A stretch of DNA of 51,807 nt from Candidatus Rifleibacteriota bacterium. Its GTDB lineage: Bacteria; Muiribacteriota; Ozemobacteria; Ozemobacterales; Ozemobacteraceae. The stretch spans positions 1-51,807 of the forward strand of contig JAAYVD010000148.1 in assembly GCA_012517355.1 (NCBI GenBank), given 5' to 3'. Under the pieces are notes generated by a model, which saw only the letters and a list, made by a program, of their open reading frames with translations, ran no database searches and was not told the DNA's origin. Positions 19,133 through 26,142 of this stretch are shown here, piece after piece. Made by a program: the position numbers and the translations under genes. The first letter of the stretch is position 1. Each line of letters begins with the position of its first letter.

Positions 19133-22100
19133 TCACCCGCGCGCGACGCCCTTCCCCCAGCCGACCACCTCGAACATCCGGACCGCCTGGTGCTTCCCCT
19201 TCACGGCGGTGACCGCCATCTCCTCGGTCTCCACCAGGCCGGCGGTCAACCGCCAGGTCTGCTCGGACAGCACGATGTGGGTGTGGCGGCCCTCTTTCGA
19301 CGCACTCTCCAGGCGGGCGGCGAGGTTGACCTCGTCGCCGATGACGGTCAGGTCCTTGCGCCGCTCGTTGCCGATGTCGCCCTGCAACACGCGGCCGGTG
19401 GCGATGCCGATGCCGATCCTGATGGGGAACAGGCCCGCCCCTTCGCGATGGGCGTTGAACCCGCGCAAAAACTCCCGCATGGCCATGGCGGCGCGTGTGG
19501 CTTGCGCGGCCTGTTCGGGGCCCGGCTGTCGGAACACGGCCATCACGGCGTCGCCGATGAACTTGTCGACCTGCCCGCCGAACCGCCGGATCTCCTCCTC
19601 GATGCCGCCCAGGAAGGCATTGAGCAGCGAGAAGATGGCCTCGGGGGAATGGCTCTCGCACAGGGTGGTGAACCCGCGGATGTCGGAGAACAACACGGTC
19701 GCCTCGATCGCCGCGCCGCTGCGCCACCCCGTGTCGGCCCCGTCGCGCACCGCCGCCAGCACCGATTCCGAGACGTAGGCCTGCATGCGGCGGCGCTCGC
19801 GCAAGCCCTCCACCATCCGGTTGAAGGTGCGGCTGATGTGGCCGATCTCGTCCTCGCCGTCGACGGCCAGGCTGACCTGGAGATCGCCGCCGTGCACCAG
19901 CGCCAGGGCGTGGTCGACCCGGCGGATGGGGGTCAGCAGCCGTCCCGCCAGCACCCCGCCCAGCACCAGGGCGACCAGCAGGCCGGCCAGGCCCAGCAGG
20001 TGCCAACGCCGCCGCCGGGCCTCCGCCAGCCGCCAGGCCTGCGTCAGGGAACTGACCAGCACCGGCCGGTAGAACCGGTCGAACCGAGGGGGGGAATAGA
20101 CGGCCAGCCGTTCCCCAGGCCGGCCGATCTCGGTGAAGACCTCGTGGTCCTTGCTCAACAACCCCCGCAGGGAACGGTCGACCGGGAAGGCGCCCCGCGG
20201 AGCCAGGTGGGGCCAGGGAAGGGACTCCTTGGAGAAGAACAGGAGGTCCAGGCTGTCTGCCCCGGCCCCCCGGGCGAACCGCTGCCGCGCCGTCTCGTCG
20301 ACGCCGAAGGCATGCTCGAGATGGGTCTTGCCGGCTTGCAGGATCAGGGTGAAGGGCCGGCCGCCGAGCCGGACGACGGCCCGGGCGGTGAACAGGTCGG
20401 CCCGGTTGAGGCGGAACCGGTTCCACCGCCCCGGCCGCGAGAGCGGCTTCCCCTCTTCGGAATCGTGCTGCATCCAGCCGGTGTCGACCCCGTCGAGCAG
20501 GGCTTCGACCGCCTGGGCGCGCCGGAGGTCGGCCCCGACCTTCACCTCGGTGGCTTCGGTCTGCAGCATGGTCCGGATCACAGTGTAGAGCGCTTTTTCC
20601 GGCCGGGCCCCGCCTTCGGCGACGAGGTTCCCGTCCTGGTCGCCCAGGAAGAACCGCTCGAACCGCCGTTGGGCGACGAGACGCTGCAATCCCGCCGCCA
20701 GGGCGGGCGGGTCCGGACTGGCGGTGACCAACCCCGCCACCTCCCCCATCACCGTCTGGGCGTGGACGGGGATGAACTCCTCATACCGCTCCTGCAAGAG
20801 GTTGGCGGCATCCCGCAACCGTTTCCAGGCTTCGTCCCGCTCCCGGGCCAGCTGGTGCCGGCCGACCACCGCGGTGGACTGGACCAGGCCGATCATCGGC
20901 ACCCCGACCGCCAGCAGGAACAGGCCCACGATCCGCCAGTGGAGGGAGACGTTTCGGCCGGCGCCGCTTCGGAAGGCCAGCACCAGCAGGAGACCCGCCC
21001 CCAGAAAGCCCAGCAACCCCCGCTGCAGCCGGAGGCGGAGACCCTCGCCCTGCCGGAGGAGGTTCCGGACCGAGGTGAACAGGACCAGCTGCTCGCTCTT
21101 CTCGGCGGAGTTGCCGACCACCACGCCCATCCAGTCGCCCACCAGGAACCAGGGCTCCCGCCGCTGGTCGAGCGCCGTCAGCAGCCGCCGGCCGAAACCG
21201 GGGGTCGCGGGAAGGGGCCTGCCCAAAACCAGGCGCGTCTGGGAGCCCGGGGCGACCCGACGGCGGAAGTCCACCCTTGCCCCCACGGATGGCGGCGCGA
21301 ACCCCCCGTCTGGCGACCCGCCCGGGGGCCGTCCCCGATCCGCCCCGGAAGAGGCCATCGGGACGGCCGGTTCGCGCAGCACTGCGCCGAGGGGGGTCCG
21401 CCGGTCCCGCGCGGCCACGCCGCAACACCCTTCCAGAGCCAGGCGGCTCCAGAAATGGGGGGGAAGGCGGTCCAGGAGGAAGATCCCCAGAATCCCCCCG
21501 AGGGGTTGGGGGGAGCGCTGGGCGGGGCCGTTGCGCAGGGAATTCCAGAAGACCAGGCACGGGTGGCCCAGCCATTCCCCGAAATACGGCGTCCGGTGGG
21601 CGCGCAGCAGGTCGATGGCCCGCAGCATGGGCCCGATCAGGCTCTGCAGCGATTCCTGGGCGTTGATCGAGTCTTTCTGGGTGATGGCCTGCTTCTCAAC
21701 GTGCAGGAGGAAACAGGACCCGATCACCTTCTCCCATCGCCGGACGCCGGGCAGGGCGGCCCCGGCTGGCAGGGGGACCAGCTGGCCGGCGCGGTCCCAG
21801 GCCACCCACCGCACCGCGCCGGGAAAGCGCTTCTCCCAAGCCCGGACGAAGGCCTGGAACCGGCGGGGGTCGCGCTCCAGGAAACGGGAGGTCAGCTCGC
21901 CCAGGACCGCCCCCGGCCGGGCATCCTCGCGGGCCAGGATGGCGCGGGCCTCCAGGGTCCGGCTGACGGATCGCAGGCGGGCGGTGAGCTCCTCGCCCCC
22001 CCCTTCGCGAAGCTGCCAGTAGACGACGACCCCGGGCAGGACGACCAGGGCGAGATACAGGTAGAGCCAGAGCAGCCAGCCTTCCCCGCCCGACCTCGCG

Positions 22101-22156
22101 GAGGAAGACGGCATGTCGCGGGGGGGAAATGGAACTGGTCGTTCCCCTGGTTGCAT
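19133..22156 (-). CDS. Membrane class III adenylate/guanylate cyclase with two-part sensor and HAMP domain
   Basis: Predicted to make a cyclic nucleotide. It starts with a membrane segment (about 28-47) and an extracytoplasmic region containing KRFPGAVRWVAWDRAG, then a membrane pair ending HWRIVGLFLLAVGVPMIGLV, a second sensor region, a membrane segment near 715-737, HAMP, and a class III cyclase domain from about residue 800 with FSDIRGFT, VDKFIGDAVMAVF and RKDLTVIGDEVNLAARLE. Both metal Asp residues are present. The front two-thirds has the same layout as the two PP2C phosphatases in this window. About 30 residues near 270-300 (SPDGGFAPPSVGARVDFRR) are encoded by a REP-like repeat in frame. 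ATG at 22156 has no strong Shine-Dalgarno site; ATG at 22114 is possible. Confidence 0.86.
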   Translation of the reverse strand: MQPGERPVPFPPRDMPSSSARSGGEGWLLWLYLYLALVVLPGVVVYWQLREGGGEELTARLRSVSRTLEARAILAREDARPGAVLGELTSRFLERDPRRFQAFVRAWEKRFPGAVRWVAWDRAGQLVPLPAGAALPGVRRWEKVIGSCFLLHVEKQAITQKDSINAQESLQSLIGPMLRAIDLLRAHRTPYFGEWLGHPCLVFWNSLRNGPAQRSPQPLGGILGIFLLDRLPPHFWSRLALEGCCGVAARDRRTPLGAVLREPAVPMASSGADRGRPPGGSPDGGFAPPSVGARVDFRRRVAPGSQTRLVLGRPLPATPGFGRRLLTALDQRREPWFLVGDWMGVVVGNSAEKSEQLVLFTSVRNLLRQGEGLRLRLQRGLLGFLGAGLLLVLAFRSGAGRNVSLHWRIVGLFLLAVGVPMIGLVQSTAVVGRHQLARERDEAWKRLRDAANLLQERYEEFIPVHAQTVMGEVAGLVTASPDPPALAAGLQRLVAQRRFERFFLGDQDGNLVAEGGARPEKALYTVIRTMLQTEATEVKVGADLRRAQAVEALLDGVDTGWMQHDSEEGKPLSRPGRWNRFRLNRADLFTARAVVRLGGRPFTLILQAGKTHLEHAFGVDETARQRFARGAGADSLDLLFFSKESLPWPHLAPRGAFPVDRSLRGLLSKDHEVFTEIGRPGERLAVYSPPRFDRFYRPVLVSSLTQAWRLAEARRRRWHLLGLAGLLVALVLGGVLAGRLLTPIRRVDHALALVHGGDLQVSLAVDGEDEIGHISRTFNRMVEGLRERRRMQAYVSESVLAAVRDGADTGWRSGAAIEATVLFSDIRGFTTLCESHSPEAIFSLLNAFLGGIEEEIRRFGGQVDKFIGDAVMAVFRQPGPEQAAQATRAAMAMREFLRGFNAHREGAGLFPIRIGIGIATGRVLQGDIGNERRKDLTVIGDEVNLAARLESASKEGRHTHIVLSEQTWRLTAGLVETEEMAVTAVKGKHQAVRMFEVVGWGKGVARG
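21255..21345 (+). repeat. REP-like repeat inside the cyclase gene
   Basis: Copy of the window-wide repeat family lying entirely within the cyclase coding sequence and keeping its frame. It has CCCCCACGGATGGCGGCGCGAA-like sequence, but its second hairpin is degraded. Confidence 0.75.
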
Positions 22157-22316
22157 GGCCCGTTCATCTTACGGGCGTCCACCCTGGTTTGTCCAGGACC
22201 TCTCCCGGCGAATCCAGGCCTGCCCGATCGCCGAGTCTCGACCTCTCCGCGAACGCCCTCCCAGGCGCCCTTTCCAGGGGGGAGGATTTTCCCGAAACCT
22301 CCCTGGCAGGAAGGGG

Positions 22317-22351
22317 CGGGCGCCGCCCACCGGTGAACGGCGCCCGCTTTT
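22317..22351 (+). terminator. GC-rich stem-loop with short T tract
   Basis: Nine-base stem CGGGCGCCG/CGGCGCCCG with a 12-nt loop, followed by CTTTTG on the plus strand. No plus-strand gene precedes it, so it may stop antisense transcription or act as an mRNA-end hairpin for the minus-strand gene at 22406. Confidence 0.4.
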
Positions 22352-22405
22352 GTATGATGAACTGCAGGACCGCCCGGCTCGCGGCCGGGATCGGGCCCGC
22401 AGGGA

Positions 22406-22984
22406 TCACTCGTCGGTCTGGCGGACGAACACGATGGTCACCCGGTCACGCTGTTGCCCCATGCCGAACCGGAAGAGGACGGGGTTGACGTCGAGACCGC
22501 TGCAGTAGGACCCCTTGTCGTCCTTGTAGTCGAGGTAGGCCTCCAACTTGTACAGCTTCAGGAAATTGCTATTCTGCTGCAAGTACAAAGCCATCTCCCG
22601 CTGGCCGGCCTTTCCCCAGGCCGGGGTCACGAAACCGGTGCCGACCAGGTGGCGGATCTCCTGGGGGGTGGACGGCTGCAGGTTGGTCTCGTCGAGATAC
22701 TTGCCCTTGTCCTCGTATTCTTCGGTGATGACGCGGCGGACGACCTGGGCCAGGATCAGGTCGAGGTCCTGTTCCTTCTCGGCACGCCCCGGGAAGACTT
22801 CGAAGGGTTTCCCGTCGAGATCTTTCAGGTAGGTGAGTTCGAAGCAGATGCTGTTTTCGAACCGGTCGGGGGGGCTGACCCGGTCCAGGCCGAGCTGCGT
22901 GAAACTCTGGGCGGCGGCCGACAAGGGAAGAACCCCGAACAGGATGGCAAAAACGATGGACAGAAGGGAGCGGGAGCGGGACAT
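22406..22984 (-). CDS. Secreted protein of unknown function, 192 residues
   Basis: ATG at 22984 follows AGAGGT and begins a signal peptide (MSRSRSLLSIVFAILFGVLP, cleavage near SAAAQS). The mature part is polar and mixed, with KDLDGKPFEVFPGRAEKEQD, KLEAYLDYKDDKGSYCSGLD and an even-spaced C-terminal strand pattern (RVTIVFVRQTDE). Two cysteines (in SICFEL and SYCSGL) could form a disulfide. I do not recognise the family. It lies upstream of the cyclase in the same direction with a gap of about 250 bases, so a shared transcript is not clear. Confidence 0.7.
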   Translation of the reverse strand: MSRSRSLLSIVFAILFGVLPLSAAAQSFTQLGLDRVSPPDRFENSICFELTYLKDLDGKPFEVFPGRAEKEQDLDLILAQVVRRVITEEYEDKGKYLDETNLQPSTPQEIRHLVGTGFVTPAWGKAGQREMALYLQQNSNFLKLYKLEAYLDYKDDKGSYCSGLDVNPVLFRFGMGQQRDRVTIVFVRQTDE

Positions 22985-23406
22985 GGGAAAAACCTCTAAG
23001 TCTGAGAACTTCCGGACGGTTTGCCCTGACGGGTTGCTCCGGATGGTCGGATTCGCTTCACGCAAATCCCATACCACCTTCGGCAGTTGGCCATTCCCCG
23101 CTTAGGGGGCCAATCTGCCCATTGGTTGCACATTCGACCGCGCGGCGCCTGGGCATTTTTTGAGCAACGATCACCGGGAAACCGGCGAAGCCGTCCGGGA
23201 AAACGCTTCAGAGCTCGCAATGAGGATTCCTGTCGACCTTCCCGGCCGATTGACAACCCTGCCGGCCTCCCGTATGATCGGCCAATCCCCACCTGGTTCG
23301 GCCCCGACCACCCGCCAACCCCTTCCCTCGCCACCGGCCTCCCGCTCTGCCGCGCCGGGAAGCGGTGATCACCGGACCAGGCAAGCGGGGCAAAGGAGGA
23401 GAACCC
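22985..23406. other. Divergent intergenic region
   Basis: About 420 bases between a minus-strand secreted-protein gene and a plus-strand 79-residue gene. It contains the sigma-70 promoter at 23250-23278 and both Shine-Dalgarno sites. Nothing else recognisable. Confidence 0.5.
23250..23278 (+). promoter_or_regulatory. Strong sigma-70-type promoter
   Basis: TTGACA at 23250-23255, 17-bp spacer, TATGAT at 23273-23278. It predicts a transcript start near 23285 and a leader of about 120 nt before the ATG at 23407. Confidence 0.7.
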
Positions 23407-23646
23407 ATGAAAAGCGTTCGTATCGAGTTCGCCGGCCCACAATCGGAAGCGATGGCCCGCCGGTTCTTTTCCTACCTGGTCGACGGTGGCCTCGAGGACC
23501 ACCTGATCCAGAACCTGTCAGGGGCCGGATCCACCCTCGAGATCACCGACAGCCACGCGGGCGACCTCACCGTCCTCTTCCAGTGCCGCGAAGGCCAGGA
23601 AGCGACCGGCAAAACCCCCAAAACCCGCCGCCTCCGCGCCCTGTAG
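23407..23646 (+). CDS. Small protein of unknown function, 79 residues
   Basis: ATG at 23407 is preceded by a near-perfect AAAGGAGG, so translation is likely to be strong. The protein (MKSVRIEFAGPQSEAMARRF..., then LVDGGLEDHLIQNLS and LTVLFQCREGQE) is predicted alpha/beta, soluble and without signal peptide or membrane segment; the end is basic (KTPKTRRLRAL). It is alone on its strand behind a strong promoter with a long leader. I do not recognise the family. Confidence 0.75.
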   Translation: MKSVRIEFAGPQSEAMARRFFSYLVDGGLEDHLIQNLSGAGSTLEITDSHAGDLTVLFQCREGQEATGKTPKTRRLRAL

Positions 23647-23781
23647 GAGGTTTCCGACCCGGCCGGGGCGGGTCCCCTGCCCCCCGGGGAAGCCCGCCAG
23701 ACCAGGCCATCGTGGTCATCCTGGCTCAGCCGTGATTCAGGCTCCCCCCTGATTTCTCTACCAGAGCCCGATCAGGAGAAG

Positions 23782-23805
23782 CCCCCCGCGCTGACGCGCG
23801 GGGGG
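23782..23805. terminator. GC-rich hairpin between convergent genes
   Basis: Stem CCCCCCGCG/CGCGGGGGG with a 6-nt loop between the stops of the 79-residue gene and the ABC exporter operon. No T tract. Confidence 0.45.
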
Positions 23806-23831
23806 CGGGTCGATCAGGACCGGCGCGGGGC

Positions 23832-25763
23832 TCAGGCGGCCAGCCGGGCGGGGGCCTGGGAGGTCGGGCCCGACGAGGACAGTTCCCGGTAGAGCGGGCA
23901 GGTGCGCTGCAGGTCGGCGTGCGAACCCACCCCCAGCACCCGGCCCCGGTCGAGGACGACGATCCGGTCGGCCACCCGGGCGGTCGCCGCCCGGTGGGTG
24001 ACGATCAGGCAGGTCAGGTCGGGGGCCGCCGCCCGCAACCGGCGCCACAGGCGCCGCTCGTTGGCCGCGTCGAGGCCGGCCGTCACGTCGTCCATCAGCA
24101 GCAACTCCGGCCGGCCCGCCAGGGCGCGGGCCAGCGACAGCCGCTGCTTCTGGCCACCGGACAGGCCGGTGCCGCGCGGGCCGAGCCGTTCCCCGAACCC
24201 GCCCGGGAGCCGCTCGATCTCCTCGCGCACCTGGGCCAGTTCGGTGGCCCAGACCACCCGTTCCTCGCCGAGGCCGCGCCAGAAGTCGATGTTCCCCCGG
24301 ACGGTCTCCGAAAAGACCACCGGCTCCTGCTGGACCAGGCCGATCCTCTCCCGCCAGGCCCGCCGATCGAGCCCGGCCAGAGGCCAGCCGTCGACCAGGA
24401 TCTCACCCGCCGCCGGGTCGAGCAGCCCGGCAGCCAGGTGTAGAACGGTGCTCTTCCCGGCCCCGATCGGCCCGACCACCGCCACCTTCTCGCCGCGCCG
24501 GACGGTGAAGCTCACCCCCTGCAGCCGGAAGGCATGCCGCCCCTCGCCGGCCGGTTCCGGATAGGCGAACCGGACGTCGCGGAAGGCAAGCTCGGTGAAC
24601 GGCCGATGGAGCGAAGCTCCGCCGGCAGGAAGCGCGGGAATCGCACCCGGAGCCCCGGTGGTCGGTTCCGGTGCCGGGAACCTGGCCTCGCAGCCAGGGA
24701 CTGCCGCACCGGTGACCGCAGCCGCCGACCCGCTTCCCTCGACCTCTTCGAGACGGTCGATGATCACGCAGGCCTGCGACAACGTCACCAGAAGCATGGG
24801 GATGTCCATCACGGTGGGCAGGATCATCCCCAGGTAGCCGAAGAACGCGTAGTAGGCTCCGAGGCTCAGGGCGCCGCGCGCCACCAGCACGCCGCCCCCG
24901 ACCAGCACCAGGATCTCCCCGAGGTAGGTCAGGAACTCGAAGTAGATCTGGAACAGCCCTTCGGTGCGGGCCTGCTCGAACTCGTGCCCCTGCCGCCGCG
25001 TCAGCAGCCCGGCGAACCCGGAACGCTGAGGCTCCTCGGCGGTGAAGGCTTTCAGGATGCGGATCCCGGTGAAGGTCGCCTCGAGGAAGGCGGTCGTTTC
25101 GGACACCTGCTCCTGCACCGCCTCCACCCGGCCCTCCATCGTGGTCTGCAGCCGCCAGAACAGCAGCAGCATCAGCGGCAGCGGCACCACCGCCGCCAGG
25201 GCCAGCCAGGGGTGCAGCAGGAACATGCCTGCCACGCAGCTGACAATGACGGCCGCGGCGGTGATCGCCCGGAAGATGCCGGAACAGCACAGCCAGGGCA
25301 GACCCGAGGGGCCGTTGCGGAGGTTGTCGGTGAGCCGGGTCACCAGGTCCCCCGTGCGGAAGCGCAGGAAGAAGTCGGGCTCCCGCGCCAGGGCCGCCCG
25401 GACGAACCGCTCCCGGAACCGGCGTTCGAAGAACAGGTTCAGCAGCGACCGCACCCAGGGGTAGACGGCCCCGACCAGCGGGCCGAACCCCAGGGCCAGC
25501 AGCAGCAGCAGGTCGCGGTTGCGGCCGGCAAGGGCCTGGTCGAGCCCCAGCCGTCCCGCCTGGAAGGCGGCCAGCCCGGCGGTCAGGCCGTCGAGGACCC
25601 GGCTGAACAGCAGGGGAAGCAGGACGGCGGCGGCGGCCGACAGGCCGGTCAGGACGAACAGACCGGCCGCCGGCCAGCCGAGGCCGCGGTACTGGCCGGC
25701 GATCCAGGCCAGGTAGTAGCGGCGGGGGTGCCGCCGTTCGGGGTTCTGGGTCATCGAAGACAT
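23832..25763 (-). CDS. ABC exporter half-transporter (second subunit), degenerate Walker B Glu
   Basis: Fused six-helix membrane domain and ATPase of the multidrug/lipid/peptide exporter type. The membrane part covers about 1-330, followed by a low-complexity Ala/Pro/Gly linker of about 60 residues and the nucleotide-binding domain: Walker A VGPIGAGKST (about 429-438), Q-loop VQQEPVVF, signature LSGGQKQRLSLARAL, Walker B LLLMDDVTAGLDA, H-loop VTHRAAT. The catalytic Glu after Walker B is Asp (MDD instead of LDE), a hallmark of the non-canonical ATP site of heterodimeric exporters. ATG at 25763 has GAGGA upstream. The frame start overlaps the end of the preceding small ORF. The partner is the gene at 26143-28137; no peptidase domain is present. 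Confidence 0.93.
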   Translation of the reverse strand: MSSMTQNPERRHPRRYYLAWIAGQYRGLGWPAAGLFVLTGLSAAAAVLLPLLFSRVLDGLTAGLAAFQAGRLGLDQALAGRNRDLLLLLALGFGPLVGAVYPWVRSLLNLFFERRFRERFVRAALAREPDFFLRFRTGDLVTRLTDNLRNGPSGLPWLCCSGIFRAITAAAVIVSCVAGMFLLHPWLALAAVVPLPLMLLLFWRLQTTMEGRVEAVQEQVSETTAFLEATFTGIRILKAFTAEEPQRSGFAGLLTRRQGHEFEQARTEGLFQIYFEFLTYLGEILVLVGGGVLVARGALSLGAYYAFFGYLGMILPTVMDIPMLLVTLSQACVIIDRLEEVEGSGSAAAVTGAAVPGCEARFPAPEPTTGAPGAIPALPAGGASLHRPFTELAFRDVRFAYPEPAGEGRHAFRLQGVSFTVRRGEKVAVVGPIGAGKSTVLHLAAGLLDPAAGEILVDGWPLAGLDRRAWRERIGLVQQEPVVFSETVRGNIDFWRGLGEERVVWATELAQVREEIERLPGGFGERLGPRGTGLSGGQKQRLSLARALAGRPELLLMDDVTAGLDAANERRLWRRLRAAAPDLTCLIVTHRAATARVADRIVVLDRGRVLGVGSHADLQRTCPLYRELSSSGPTSQAPARLAA

Positions 25764-26131
25764 GTGTGGATTCCTCGCTCCGAGGGGAGCTGCCAGGCGG
25801 GCCGCGGGTCATCCGCGACAACGCCGATGCGGAAAGGCCCCCGGCCGGCAATGCCAGTTGCTGCCAGGGTGGCCTTGACCGGGAGCGGCCATGCCCGAGG
25901 GTGCCGGACCTGACGCCGCCACGCCGATGGTGGCCCGGCCTGACAGGAGCCAGCCTCACCTCGTCCGGCCTGAGGCCGCCAGGGGTGAAGCGGCCCACTG
26001 TTGGCCGGTCGCGCCTGATCCGGTCGGGCACCCGCCATCCAGGCGGCGAACAGCCGGCCGGGGGATTCCTCTTCGAGCCGGGCCAGGTCGGCCCAGACAC
26101 GGCGGGTCCAGCGGTCCATGACGAACTCCAT
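25751..26131 (-). CDS. Small ORF between the two ABC subunits, unknown
   Basis: A 126-codon frame opens with ATG at 26131 behind a perfect AAGGAGGTGA site, 11 bases after the first ABC subunit stops. It ends by overlapping the first codons of the second subunit, with its TGA inside GATGACC. The start (MEFVMDRWTRRVWADLARLE) looks helical and protein-like. The middle is Arg/Pro/Ala-rich and overlies imperfect direct repeats of about 31 bp, which do not keep the reading frame. So translation start and coupling are well supported, but only the first 35 or so residues look selected. It could be an exporter accessory or substrate peptide, or mainly a translational coupling device. Confidence 0.5.
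   Translation of the reverse strand: MEFVMDRWTRRVWADLARLEEESPGRLFAAWMAGARPDQARPANSGPLHPWRPQAGRGEAGSCQAGPPSAWRRQVRHPRAWPLPVKATLAATGIAGRGPFRIGVVADDPRPAWQLPSERGIHTCLR
25871..25982 (-). repeat. Imperfect ~31-bp direct repeats
   Basis: The motif GGCCTTGACCGGGAGC / CCGGACCTGACGCCGCC / CCGGCCTGACAGGAGCC / CCGGCCTGAGGCCGCC recurs at about 25871, 25904, 25935 and 25965. Spacing of about 31 bp is not a multiple of three. Confidence 0.45.
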
Positions 26132-26142
26132 GGGTCACCTCC

